DNA of 33,083 nt from a virus. Numbering within the stretch: position 1 is the first letter of the stretch; every line of letters begins with the position of its first letter. Shown in pieces: positions 8,093-15,460 of the stretch. A model generated the notes under the pieces. The model saw only the letters and a list, made by a program, of their open reading frames with translations, was not told the origin of the DNA and ran no database searches. The translations under genes were made by a program, and so were the position numbers. The DNA lies in IMG/VR virus record IMGVR_UViG_3300042350_000115, positions 1 through 33,083 of that record; one strand, given 5' to 3'.

Positions 8093-10174
8093 TCAAATAG
8101 CCCGTTCTGTTGTCTCTGCACTTGCATTACCTAGTGTCTCTTTGTGCATTGTGGCCAACAAAATAGCAATCTGTTGTTTCATTCTTTCAATCTCTAGCTT
8201 TGTCTGCGTATTAATGACCGTATCGTTTGCTTGGCCATCTACACGCATTTGCATTTCAGCGCGGTCACTTTGTTCACGCAATTCAGCCTCATTAGCCCTG
8301 CCTGTCTCTTTCATCAGGGTGCGCTTAGTCTCTGAATCTTGACGCAATTGCTCAACATCCATACGGTTTTTAAGCATCAAGTCTCTAGCCTGAATTGCCT
8401 GTGTAAGTTCCTGAATCTGTTTCTGCGACATGGCCAGTTGCATCTGAACTTGTGGCGGTACTTTAGACTTATCGTCAATCTGAGCCATTGGGTTAGAGGC
8501 GGCAAGGCGGTCAGCAATGATGTCAGCCCCCGGCCAATCCATGTTTCTAAACACCAAGTCACCAGCCACTTGCATAAGTTCTGGTGCGGCTGACAACAAG
8601 GGAAGCATATTGTCCACGGCTTCCTGACGTTTGCTGTTGTAGCCCGGCCCTGTCTCCATGACCACATCATATTGGCCAACGCTTATGTCGTTTAAGACGC
8701 GGCCAACAGAGTCACGCTGGTTAATAGTCAACAGTTCTGGCTTGCCATCATCACCAATGATTCGCATGACACGCTCTGTGTCGTAAATCTTAGGAATCAA
8801 ATCTAAGCAAATCTTGCCAACGTGACTGATTGAACGTGTTAGGTTGTCGTAATAGTCAAAGTTTGTCAGGTCAACTTGTTGTTGCTGGCCATTCAATGCT
8901 TTGCCTGAAATGTTGCCTTGCCCAAGCTGTGCAGGGTCAAACACGCCCATGATGTTCTTAATATCATTGTCCACACCCATAGCCGCGGCCATGATTCCCG
9001 CTTGTGGCGGCTCTGGCTGTAAGCGTGAGGGAACTGGCGCAGGGCGACCGTCAATATCAGTTTGTTTGTAACGTAAAACAGGGAATGACTTGATGTTGGC
9101 ATTTGCCCAATCTTGTTCATGTCCTTCGTCTTGACCTTCAGCAATCAACCACTTTGCCTTGGGTGCTAATGCAACACCCTCAGTAATGGCGGTTTGCCAA
9201 AAGTTATACATACGCTGTGGGTCTTTGGCATAGCGAATCATGCCAAACTTTTTACGCTTGTCACCAATGACAATGTGGCGGCCATACACGGGAACAATAG
9301 GGATGTATTTGCCAGCCCAATCACGTTCCTCAAGAATCTCAACCGCAGTCATTTTGCAATACTTGATGGTTTTCTTAAACGAATCACGTTTGTCCACCAC
9401 CGTTATGCCAAAAGCATCTAAACGCTTAAAGAAGTCTTTGTCATCAGCAAATGTAGATGAACCATCGCTCAAAAGGTACAAAGTAGCCTTTTCCCTGACT
9501 GTGTAGTAATACTCAGCAAGGCGAATGTCCTCTTTAGTAATCCACTCAGATTGCGAGTCACCCGTTCCACGCTGTGTGAAACTTGTGCCACCGTCATCAG
9601 CGTCTGGGTACAGCTTGCGGAATTCCTCTTTGAGCATCATTGTTGTAATTAAACAACGGTCAGCGTCAGAGCCATCAGGCGCTACTGAATTGGGGTCAAA
9701 GTACACCGTGAATGGATTATCCACAGGGTCAATGTAGATTTCTTGGTCAAACGAATCCTCTGAAATGTAGTCAGTTCTGACTCGTACATAGCCCCATCCC
9801 ATGCGAACAGCGTATTCAAACGCATTGTCATAAGCATGGTCAGCGTTGGAATTGACCTCAATGTGGCGAATAATGCCACTGATAGTCTGTGCGTCAACCA
9901 TGTCCTCATGCGTGTTTGTGGCATGAACTTTGATGCGGGGACGTTGCTGGCGTTGCTGATTAGAGACTTGGCGGCAATAGTTATCCACCTTGTTAACCGT
10001 TATGCAAGGCCGTGACTCAAGATTGCGTGAGTTTTGCAGGGTAACAGGCCATTGATCACCAGCGCCAAACTTTAAATCCTCAAGCGCTTCCTGACGGTTC
10101 ATTGTGTCTGCATCGTTAGCAAACTTTAGAAACTCTATTGCTTCCTGAATTCGTTTGTCGTAATCATCAGCCAT
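8093..10174 (-). CDS. portal protein, P22 gp1 family
   Basis: This 693-residue protein (P22 gp1 is 725) has the family's N-terminal pattern. An acidic helix is followed by a DLKFGAGDQWP segment, then RPC-x-TVNKV and a (S)NQQRQQRP run near residues 57-80. The wing and stem portions follow, and the last ~140 residues are a long Gln/Arg/Glu-rich helix, like the helical barrel extension at the P22 portal C-terminus. It forms the dodecameric ring through which DNA is packaged, and binds terminase and gp4. It lies between terL and scaffold in the standard order. The ATG at 10174 is preceded by TTAGGGCAACATC. Confidence 0.93.
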   Translation of the reverse strand: MADDYDKRIQEAIEFLKFANDADTMNRQEALEDLKFGAGDQWPVTLQNSRNLESRPCITVNKVDNYCRQVSNQQRQQRPRIKVHATNTHEDMVDAQTISGIIRHIEVNSNADHAYDNAFEYAVRMGWGYVRVRTDYISEDSFDQEIYIDPVDNPFTVYFDPNSVAPDGSDADRCLITTMMLKEEFRKLYPDADDGGTSFTQRGTGDSQSEWITKEDIRLAEYYYTVREKATLYLLSDGSSTFADDKDFFKRLDAFGITVVDKRDSFKKTIKYCKMTAVEILEERDWAGKYIPIVPVYGRHIVIGDKRKKFGMIRYAKDPQRMYNFWQTAITEGVALAPKAKWLIAEGQDEGHEQDWANANIKSFPVLRYKQTDIDGRPAPVPSRLQPEPPQAGIMAAAMGVDNDIKNIMGVFDPAQLGQGNISGKALNGQQQQVDLTNFDYYDNLTRSISHVGKICLDLIPKIYDTERVMRIIGDDGKPELLTINQRDSVGRVLNDISVGQYDVVMETGPGYNSKRQEAVDNMLPLLSAAPELMQVAGDLVFRNMDWPGADIIADRLAASNPMAQIDDKSKVPPQVQMQLAMSQKQIQELTQAIQARDLMLKNRMDVEQLRQDSETKRTLMKETGRANEAELREQSDRAEMQMRVDGQANDTVINTQTKLEIERMKQQIAILLATMHKETLGNASAETTERAI

Positions 10175-10203
10175 GATGTTGCCCTAAGTGATTTGGAGAC
10201 ATT

Positions 10204-11487
10204 TTAACTCATCCATGAGTAATCGCTACCATAATTTGCGTTTGCCTTTGGCTTTCTGGCTTGTCTAGGCTCATTTACCATCAAACCAATGTACCTAAAC
10301 GCATCAGCGCCATGTGAATAATTGTCGTGTAATGGCGTTTTGCTAAATTGCTTGGTGTCTGGGTCAACATCGTAACGGTAATGGCGTAGGCATTGCAAGC
10401 CCTCGTGACAGTTTTCCCTGTCAAACCACATATTTGTGAACAATGTTCTGGCCGCATTGATGGAGTCCATGATGGGCGTTCTAGGAATGATCTTGGTTTT
10501 GTAACCAGCATTCCTTACAATTTCCTCAATGCTTCTGCCATTGGCGGCCAGTGTCTTATTCTCAGCATCGTGCGGTAGCCATAGCGTGTCATACATATAG
10601 CCAAAGGTCTGCATCTTGGCCAGATAGTCACTCATGGTCTGCTGATTGCCCTCAATGTAGCGAATCAAGCGGGTTTCCATGCCCACAAACTGTAAAAACC
10701 AAATTGCTGTGGCATCAGACCAGCCAAGGTCAAAGATGGCGTGAACGGGCTTTGTGGCATCGTAGTTAACCTTTGTGATGCGGCCATCTAACTCAGCCAG
10801 TTGCATTTCTTTGGCAAAGATAGCCCCATCTACTGTCTGGCGGCATAAACCTTCCCAAACCACGTTATAGCCCTGTGGATCACGGTGTTTAAGCGCATCC
10901 TTCTCAAGTTTTAGCGTTTCGGGAAACCAAGGGTTATCTGACCAGTTGATCTTTTGGACAATACAGTTCTCAGGCGGGTTAAGCACAAACCGCTGGTAAG
11001 TTTCATCAGTCTCCAACTCTGGGTTAAACGTCACCCAAATTTCTGACTTTTCTTTACGAATGGTAGGGATTAGCACGTTCCATGACATACGGCTGGTTGT
11101 TTGCGCTTCCTCAACCCAACACACATCAACACCCTCATAAGACTTGACGTTGGCCACATTGTTCTTTAAACCCACAAAGCTAAACTCTGAGCCATTCTTG
11201 CCTTTAATGTTGGTTTGAGTTATTTCGTAAAACGAACCAAGCCCCAAAGCCTCGATCTGGTCACACAGTAGCTTGTGAACTGAGTCTTTGATAGATGTTT
11301 GGAATTCACGGGCGCAAAGCACTCTTAACGGGGCCTGAGCGCCTTTAATGAGCAAAGCCCTAGCAACACCCCATGACTTAGCGCCACCGCGTCCACCGTA
11401 CAGAACTTTATAACGTGAGGGCTGAAACAAGCACTGTAGCTTGAGTGGGAACTCAGCCTTTGCAATTGCTTGGCTAACTTCACTCAT
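10204..11487 (-). CDS. terL: terminase large subunit, PBSX/XtmB type
   Basis: The 427-residue packaging motor has both expected domains. The ATPase has a Walker A-like GGRGGAKSWG at residues 31-40 and a Walker B ending in VEE at residues 125-127. The nuclease has acidic residues in IFDLGWSD (D253), LPHDAE (D307) and SHGADAFRY (D395). The layout is that of the Terminase_3 / PBSX family rather than P22 gp2, which is larger (499). It overlaps terS by 8 bases and precedes the portal gene. It cuts concatemeric DNA and drives it into the prohead. All key motifs look intact. Confidence 0.94.
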   Translation of the reverse strand: MSEVSQAIAKAEFPLKLQCLFQPSRYKVLYGGRGGAKSWGVARALLIKGAQAPLRVLCAREFQTSIKDSVHKLLCDQIEALGLGSFYEITQTNIKGKNGSEFSFVGLKNNVANVKSYEGVDVCWVEEAQTTSRMSWNVLIPTIRKEKSEIWVTFNPELETDETYQRFVLNPPENCIVQKINWSDNPWFPETLKLEKDALKHRDPQGYNVVWEGLCRQTVDGAIFAKEMQLAELDGRITKVNYDATKPVHAIFDLGWSDATAIWFLQFVGMETRLIRYIEGNQQTMSDYLAKMQTFGYMYDTLWLPHDAENKTLAANGRSIEEIVRNAGYKTKIIPRTPIMDSINAARTLFTNMWFDRENCHEGLQCLRHYRYDVDPDTKQFSKTPLHDNYSHGADAFRYIGLMVNEPRQARKPKANANYGSDYSWMS

Positions 11488-11890
11488 TAGGCTTTACAAA
11501 GCTGACCTGAATGCCAGCCAACAACGGTGCGCCATCAGCGCCTGTAATTTCTTGCTTAACTTGCTCACGGTACTTTTTGGGGAATCGTGCCGCCATAGAC
11601 CTTGACCAGATAGAAGCGTTTATCTTGTCACTTTCTTTGTTCTCAATCATGTGAGTTTGGGCAATATCTTCCCACCATTGCAGTTCAAACTCTTTAGCCA
11701 ACTCCAAGGCGTGTAAAAATTCTGGATTTTCGTCACGCCAGTTGTATAAAGTTTTAGTTCCTACGCCTAAAATAGCACCAATTGCCTCAGTTGACTTACC
11801 GATCTTTCCCAATGCAATCACTTCCTCACAATACTCTGGTTTGTAAAGGGATGGGCGACCAACAGGGCGTTTTTCGGGTGTTTCAGTCAT
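11480..11890 (-). CDS. terS: terminase small subunit
   Basis: The protein has 136 residues. An N-terminal GRPSLYKPEYCEEV segment is followed by a helix-turn-helix around residues 26-52, containing IGAILGVGTKTLYNWRDENPEF. That is typical of phage TerS proteins that recognise packaging sites. The C-terminal half (from the WWEDIAQTH region) is the part expected to oligomerise. It overlaps the ART-like gene by four bases (ATGA) and terL by eight, so the three should be co-translated. It would choose the DNA to be packaged and stimulate TerL. Confidence 0.9.
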   Translation of the reverse strand: MTETPEKRPVGRPSLYKPEYCEEVIALGKIGKSTEAIGAILGVGTKTLYNWRDENPEFLHALELAKEFELQWWEDIAQTHMIENKESDKINASIWSRSMAARFPKKYREQVKQEITGADGAPLLAGIQVSFVKPNE

Positions 11891-12861
11891 TTAATGGCTT
11901 GGTTGTTACGTTCTAGGATAGATAACTGATCAGGATCAAAAACAACAAAGTTTCTTGTTCCCTTATTTGCTTCCCTGCTCATTTGGTCAAAATACTTGAT
12001 GCCTGTTAGACCTTGTTCTTGCATGATCTTTGAGCCAGCAGAGCCTTTGCCCACCTTGATCAATAAATCACCGCCCAGATCATCTAATGAAACGCCATAT
12101 TTTTTAGCCAATGCCTGTACTTCAGGAATTTGCTGTTTTAGTGGTGCATCAAAATCTAGCATCTTGGTAATGTGTTGATCTGGCAAATCCACCTTATAAA
12201 AATTGGGTTGCTCAATGATCCCCTTGAATTTGGTCATGTCTATGTTATTTGCAAACTTGGCAAACTCAGGGCCACCGTAATCTGGTGTTTTGTATTCATC
12301 CAACAAAGCCTGTGGATGCCTTCTGGTCATCAATTGTTCCCAAAACCCTAACTCAGCATTTATTTCATTGATTTTTTCTTGTGGCGCTTTCTGACGATAA
12401 GCCATGTCTTGTTTGCGTTGGGCTTCGTCATACCAAGTTTCAATGTTTCTGCCTTTGTATTTGGTTTTAGCAGGATCAAGCGTCATTCCAGCGGTTGAAT
12501 ACTCTCTGGCCACTTGGGGATTTTCAGCCACATACATTCCGTAACCATAGCTTTGGTTGCCTTCACCCGTACCAATTTTGGAATTATCAAACTTAGTGAA
12601 TGGGTGTCTGCTACCGTGAAAGACGGTCATCCCTAATGGGTTGTAAGAACTAGCCATTTGTTTGGCTAATGCTTGGGTCTTTGGCCCGTAATTGATACCC
12701 TCTGACGCTGTGGCATCGTATAACTGATCCCTTGCGGCATTTGCTCTGTCCATGCCGTAACCAGCTATTTGCTGTAGGCTTGCACCGGGATTGCGAATAA
12801 AATCAGACCCCTTGCGTTTAGCGGAGTCAATGGCGCTGTAAATGTCGGCTAGTGTTGGCAT
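11887..12861 (-). CDS. ADP-ribosyltransferase-like protein (ART-PolyVal type)
   Basis: This is a 324-residue protein. Around residues 1-75 is a helical lead. The rest has the three landmarks of an ART fold: an FHGS motif (residues 81-84, H82), a YGYGMYVAENP motif followed by a helix with Y121, and a C-terminal NFVVFDPDQLSIL near residues 301-313. This set is found in ART domains of polyvalent and stand-alone phage proteins; those domains transfer ADP-ribose from NAD+ to proteins. The catalytic Glu/Gln of the third motif cannot be assigned with certainty, so activity is inferred. The gene sits first in the packaging block and overlaps terS by ATGA. It could be a virion-delivered or late-made effector that changes host proteins. 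Confidence 0.68.
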   Translation of the reverse strand: MPTLADIYSAIDSAKRKGSDFIRNPGASLQQIAGYGMDRANAARDQLYDATASEGINYGPKTQALAKQMASSYNPLGMTVFHGSRHPFTKFDNSKIGTGEGNQSYGYGMYVAENPQVAREYSTAGMTLDPAKTKYKGRNIETWYDEAQRKQDMAYRQKAPQEKINEINAELGFWEQLMTRRHPQALLDEYKTPDYGGPEFAKFANNIDMTKFKGIIEQPNFYKVDLPDQHITKMLDFDAPLKQQIPEVQALAKKYGVSLDDLGGDLLIKVGKGSAGSKIMQEQGLTGIKYFDQMSREANKGTRNFVVFDPDQLSILERNNQAIK

Positions 12862-12873
12862 AGTGCCACTAAT

Positions 12874-13023
12874 TTACTCGGTTTCGGCTGGCTTTTCAAC
12901 CGTAAGTTGACGTAACCACGCTTCATTCTCGGCAATAGCGCCAGATATAGCATGAAAGTTAGCCAACATCTGTTCTTTTTGCTTCTCAAGATCAGCAATT
13001 CGGGCTTTAACTTGCTCGATCAT
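12874..13023 (-). CDS. small coiled-coil protein, 49 aa
   Basis: The protein begins [15 protein letters not shown] and is one amphipathic helix followed by a short charged tail (ending KPAETE). Leu/Ile/Ala spacing fits a coiled coil. Its ATG overlaps the stop of the preceding 47-residue gene (ATGA), which supports it as real. Similar short helical proteins are common just before terminase genes in phages. The function is unknown. Confidence 0.72.
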   Translation of the reverse strand: MIEQVKARIADLEKQKEQMLANFHAISGAIAENEAWLRQLTVEKPAETE

Positions 13024-13163
13024 TTCTTTTTGTCCTTTTTGGCGGCTTCACGCTTTTCTGAGTAAGCAATGGCTACGGCTTGTTTTACAGGCTTACCAGC
13101 TTTAATTTCAGTTTTAATGTTCTTTTTAAACGCTTCGGGGGATTTAGATTTAATAAGTGGCAT
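13020..13163 (-). CDS. small basic protein, 47 aa
   Basis: The protein starts [17 protein letters not shown] and is about one third lysine, with a [12 protein letters not shown] core and a Lys-rich tail. I have seen this pattern (MPL-(I/V)-KSKS ... A-I-A-Y-S) often in small phage proteins, but know no function. It is joined by overlaps on both sides: TAATG with the upstream 90-residue gene and ATGA with the downstream 49-residue gene. It may bind nucleic acid, judged from charge alone. Confidence 0.75.
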   Translation of the reverse strand: MPLIKSKSPEAFKKNIKTEIKAGKPVKQAVAIAYSEKREAAKKDKKK

Positions 13164-13435
13164 TAGCAGTTCCAGTTCTTTAGTGATGCCTTGGCACGTT
13201 CTGCTGGGCCTTTAGCATTCTTGACCACACCTTCCATTCGGGCGCAAAAACTTGCCTTACGTCCTTCGTCCTTCTTTGTCTTAGGATTAGGCGCTGGCGG
13301 CTTTAAATTTGAATTGTTCTTGGCGTTGTACTCAGCGCGACCCTTGGCGGTCATTCCCGCACCCTTGTCTGTTGGGTTATAAGTTTTGTCCTTGCCCGTT
13401 GTCTTATGGGGGATGGGCTTATCGTGCTTTGCCAT
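13163..13435 (-). CDS. small basic protein, DUF6321-like, 90 aa
   Basis: The protein is Lys/Asn/Pro-rich. It has a [21 protein letters not shown] core and a [11 protein letters not shown] segment, then a [16 protein letters not shown] end. From memory this is the pattern of DUF6321, small proteins seen in many phages. Its two Cys residues are not arranged as a zinc site. It shares one base with the next gene (stop TAA and start ATG as TAATG). The function is unknown; the charge suggests contact with nucleic acid. Confidence 0.76.
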   Translation of the reverse strand: MAKHDKPIPHKTTGKDKTYNPTDKGAGMTAKGRAEYNAKNNSNLKPPAPNPKTKKDEGRKASFCARMEGVVKNAKGPAERAKASLKNWNC

Positions 13436-13437
13436 GA

Positions 13438-13602
13438 TTATTTCTTTGCGGTTTTAGCAGACTGTTTGAATGCCGCGGCTGTGGGTGCGCCCTTTGTGCC
13501 GGGCGTTCTCATACGCTCAACGGGTTTGCCCTCAGCTTTTTGTTGCTTAATACGCTCTTGTTTGGCGTGAATATTTGCATAAAGACCGGGTTTGGTAGCC
13601 AT
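13438..13602 (-). CDS. small basic protein, 54 aa
   Basis: The protein begins MATKPGLYANIHAKQERI and continues with a KPVERMRTPGTKGAPTAAAF stretch and a Lys-rich tail. The pattern GLYANIHAK(Q/R)-x-R-I and (M)R-x-PG-x-KGAP-T is common in small proteins of tailed phages, with no assigned role known to me. It starts just 3 bases after the GroES-like gene ends, behind a GAGGAGTAAATC ribosome site. Confidence 0.74.
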   Translation of the reverse strand: MATKPGLYANIHAKQERIKQQKAEGKPVERMRTPGTKGAPTAAAFKQSAKTAKK

Positions 13603-13605
13603 GAT

Positions 13606-13887
13606 TTACTCCTCTATTACAAAACAAACATCTTGCCAACTCATTTTGAGTAAGCGCTCATCATTGTGCTTGATTTCCTCAAACTTTAGGTATTCGTCTT
13701 TATAGTCTTTGTGGAATGTACCAAAAGCAATCTTGTCACCAATATTTAAACCTTCGGCATGGGCTTCTGGGCCTACTGCCATAACCGTCCCGCGGCTTTC
13801 AGCTTCTGCCGATTGGAAATAAATTGTGCTTTGGATGCGTTGTTCAGGACGCACCAGTATCTTGTCTTTAAGTGGGTGCAAGTTCAT
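13606..13887 (-). CDS. GroES-like co-chaperonin
   Basis: The 93-residue protein aligns with GroES (97). It starts with NLHPLKDKILVRP, matching the GroES N-terminal strand. A flexible stretch at residues ~15-30 corresponds to the mobile loop; its hydrophobic tip reads TIYF where E. coli GroES has GGIVL. SRGTVMAVGP and GDKIAFG match the following strands. GroES caps GroEL so that clients can fold. P22-type coat proteins are classic GroEL/ES clients, so this protein probably pairs with host GroEL to fold the phage coat, as T4 gp31 does. It overlaps the 72-residue zinc protein by ATGA. Confidence 0.87.
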   Translation of the reverse strand: MNLHPLKDKILVRPEQRIQSTIYFQSAEAESRGTVMAVGPEAHAEGLNIGDKIAFGTFHKDYKDEYLKFEEIKHNDERLLKMSWQDVCFVIEE

Positions 13888-14102
13888 TTTGCATCCTTTG
13901 CTGGTCTGCCGCGTTTTTTAGGCAAAAAAGCACCCGCCTCTGGGACGGGTGTAACATCCTCCGTTGGGACGATGGCAACTAACTCAAATTCACCGCACCA
14001 CTCAGTGTAGTGACGGTTTTGGTAAGTGGGGTAGCGTCTGCACTGCCCCATCTGACCTATGTCATTAAAGTAAACACAAGCCTTACAATTCAAACCAGAC
14101 AT
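13884..14102 (-). CDS. small Cys-rich (zinc-binding) protein, 72 aa
   Basis: Residues 1-40 hold four cysteines (C6, C9, C21, C36) in the order C-x2-C-x11-C-x14-C, with YF and RRYPTYQ between them and EWCGEF at the end. This looks like a small zinc or iron-sulfur binding fold seen in several phage proteins. The rest is a disordered, basic tail with PKKRGRPAKDAK, an AT-hook-like KRGRP. It overlaps the GroES-like gene by ATGA. A DNA-binding or regulatory role is possible; the family is not named. Confidence 0.76.
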   Translation of the reverse strand: MSGLNCKACVYFNDIGQMGQCRRYPTYQNRHYTEWCGEFELVAIVPTEDVTPVPEAGAFLPKKRGRPAKDAK

Positions 14103-14171
14103 TTCAAATCCTTATCATTTGTGATGTTTAGAAGCCCATTCAGTCGTGCATGACTGTCTGGGTTTCGCTTT

Positions 14172-14384
14172 TTAGCGGTACTCTGATTTGGTCTTAGTGT
14201 AGCAAATGCCGTTGGTGCGGCCAGTGTTGAACTGGTGATCAGCGCCCATTTTGTCCTCTTTACCCATAGCAACGCCACCACGCATTTTTTCCATGCGTTC
14301 GCCTGTACGGTCAGAAGATTCCGCACCTTTGGGGGGTGTTGCACCAGTAGTGCTTTTAGCCATTGTTGTATCTGCTTTTCCCAT
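14172..14384 (-). CDS. small protein, first gene of the late operon, 70 aa
   Basis: The protein reads MGKADTTMAKSTTG and goes on with PPKGAESSDRTGERMEKMRGG, a VAMGKED motif, and a C-terminal GRTNGICYTKTKSEYR. The start at 14384 has AAGGA 7 bases upstream, better placed than for the internal ATG eight codons on. It is the first gene after the promoter at 14417-14445. An alternative frame at 14090-14344 is judged a shadow. The pattern is recurrent in small phage proteins, but no function is known to me. Confidence 0.7.
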   Translation of the reverse strand: MGKADTTMAKSTTGATPPKGAESSDRTGERMEKMRGGVAMGKEDKMGADHQFNTGRTNGICYTKTKSEYR

Positions 14385-14416
14385 GATATTTTCCTTGCAA
14401 AGAATTTATGGTTTTG

Positions 14417-14445
14417 ACTTTATGCGCTATGTGGCACAATGTCAA
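14417..14445 (-). promoter_or_regulatory. sigma70-type promoter of the late operon
   Basis: On the minus strand TTGACA (14440-14445, perfect -35) and TAAAGT (14417-14422, 4 of 6) are 17 bases apart. The next ATG is 33 bases downstream at 14384 with a good ribosome site. This is the only strong promoter seen ahead of the ~27-kb minus-strand late block. Confidence 0.7.
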
Positions 14446-14468
14446 CCACCATTTTAACAGGATTTGTC

Positions 14469-14639
14469 ATGGCCACAAATTTTAAAATTACTTCTGCTAA
14501 ATCTAGCGCCCCTAAACAACCTATGCACTATAAAAAAGTTTCTGAGCATCGCGCTGAAATGTCCCGCATCAAAGCTGTGGAACAAGAACTAAAGCGCCAT
14601 GAGGCTCAAGGCTTAGACAAGGCTCACAAGGGTAAGTGA
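14469..14639 (+). CDS. lone plus-strand small basic protein, 56 aa
   Basis: The protein begins MATNFKITSAKSS and is Lys/Arg/His-rich with one amphipathic helix (residues ~27-46) and a GLDKAHKGK tail. The ATG at 14469 has AGGA 6 bases upstream; an earlier in-frame ATG at 14439 lacks one. The gene runs opposite to all neighbours within 2.5 kb, and its 3' end overlaps the HNH gene by 16 bases. A weak plus-strand promoter (TTGACT at 14414-14419, CACAAT at 14435-14440, spacing 15) overlaps the late promoter. It may be a regulator of the late block, but no family is recognised. Confidence 0.66.
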   Translation: MATNFKITSAKSSAPKQPMHYKKVSEHRAEMSRIKAVEQELKRHEAQGLDKAHKGK

Positions 14640-14944
14640 GGAACTGGCACTTCTGGAGGCCATCTGTCTCCTAGTGCCTTAATTGTCTCTTTGTGGGCTT
14701 TTAACCACATTTCTTTGCGTTCATCTTTGGATAGATGCGCCCCTTGGTCTATTTCGTAATGGCATTTGAGACACAAGGCGGCCACTAAGTTGTCATCAGC
14801 TTTGATGCCCTTACCCTTACCGCCACCCCAATTACTATGAGCCGCTTGGACGCCATTGTCCATGCCACAGCTTTGACAAGAGAGAGCCGCCACTAGCTTT
14901 AGAAGTTTCTGGCTTCTCACATACTGGTGTTTCAGATATTGCAT
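14624..14944 (-). CDS. HNH-like zinc nuclease (DUF1364-like)
   Basis: The 106-residue protein has two zinc knuckles, C23-x2-C26 and C58-x2-C61, with AAH (H36), D50/D51-N52 and H62 between and after them, in the order expected for an HNH fold. GGKGKGIKADDNLVAALC and CHYEIDQGAHLSK are typical of phage DUF1364-type proteins. It probably cuts DNA in recombination or packaging; activity is inferred. The ATG at 14944 has no good ribosome site. The coding region starts inside the zinc-ribbon gene in another frame, so coupling or frameshifting may feed it. Its end overlaps the plus-strand gene by 16 bases. Confidence 0.8.
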   Translation of the reverse strand: MQYLKHQYVRSQKLLKLVAALSCQSCGMDNGVQAAHSNWGGGKGKGIKADDNLVAALCLKCHYEIDQGAHLSKDERKEMWLKAHKETIKALGDRWPPEVPVPHLPL

Positions 14945-15062
14945 ATTCTTTGGTTTGATACTTGTGAAAGTTGTTGCATTCCCGCCTTCTGAGGATAAAT
15001 TCTGGGTTTGCTCTCGTGTCTAAGACTTTGTTTTTGCGTGTACCGCAAACTGGACACATCAT
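14835..15062 (-). CDS. NrdR-like zinc-ribbon protein
   Basis: Residues 1-40 read as a small zinc ribbon: C3-x2-C6 near the start, then VLDTR, FILRRREC (C29) and H33, with QTKEY closing the domain. The C-P-x-C...LDTR...RRR-x-C pattern resembles the zinc-ribbon N-terminus of NrdR and related phage regulators, though the last ligand is H rather than C. The remaining 35 residues overlap the HNH gene in another frame and look unstructured. The start overlaps the NinB stop by ATGA. A regulatory DNA-binding role is likely. Confidence 0.68.
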   Translation of the reverse strand: MMCPVCGTRKNKVLDTRANPEFILRRRECNNFHKYQTKEYAISETPVCEKPETSKASGGSLLSKLWHGQWRPSGS

Positions 15063-15460
15063 GTTTCTATTCCCTTATCTGCCATCCAGCACAAAAGCCA
15101 CTCAATAAACTCAGAGCCTTCCTCTTTGGTGAATTTGTGGCTTTGTAGTCCTAGCTGAACAACTCTTTGCCCGTCTAGGCTTGGCGCTATCTTGCCTAAC
15201 TTGCGTCCTGTCTCATTTGCCCACTGATCAATTAACAGGCGCTTCCAATCGTCTGCTGACCACTCTGAGCCAGCATCCTTCATGGCTTTTGCCACTTGGT
15301 CAATCAGGGCATGAAACATATCATTTTGGTCTGTGCTTCTGGTTGCCTTTTTGACTTCCAAGCGCAATTGCTTGCCAGCTTGCAAGGTTTCTTTAATCTT
15401 TGGCCACAAGTTTTTTAATACGATATGGGCTTGTTCGCTGTTATGTAGGTTAACAATCAT
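15059..15460 (-). CDS. ninB: NinB-like recombination protein
   Basis: The 133-residue protein matches the NinB family (lambda NinB, 146): GKQLRLEVKKATRSTDQN near residues 29-46, then HALIDQVAKAM, a W-x-x-DDWKRLLIDQW segment and a C-terminal SEFIEWLLCWMADKG. NinB binds single-stranded DNA and helps recombination by the Red-type pathway. I start it at 15460, with GAGG 9 bases upstream, rather than at 15529. The longer form would add a hydrophobic 23-residue leader that is better explained by a separate micro-gene in another frame (15457-15546). It is coupled by ATGA to the genes on both sides. Confidence 0.87.
   Translation of the reverse strand: MIVNLHNSEQAHIVLKNLWPKIKETLQAGKQLRLEVKKATRSTDQNDMFHALIDQVAKAMKDAGSEWSADDWKRLLIDQWANETGRKLGKIAPSLDGQRVVQLGLQSHKFTKEEGSEFIEWLLCWMADKGIET

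Noticed and set aside
14141-14156. 16-base near palindrome CAGTCGTGCATGACTG
   Set aside because: It is intergenic within the late operon, has no T run, and has no second copy that I noticed; could be chance.
14090-14344. 84-codon minus frame overlapping the first late gene
   Set aside because: The other frame (14172-14384) has the recognisable small-protein pattern and the ribosome site; this frame looks random.
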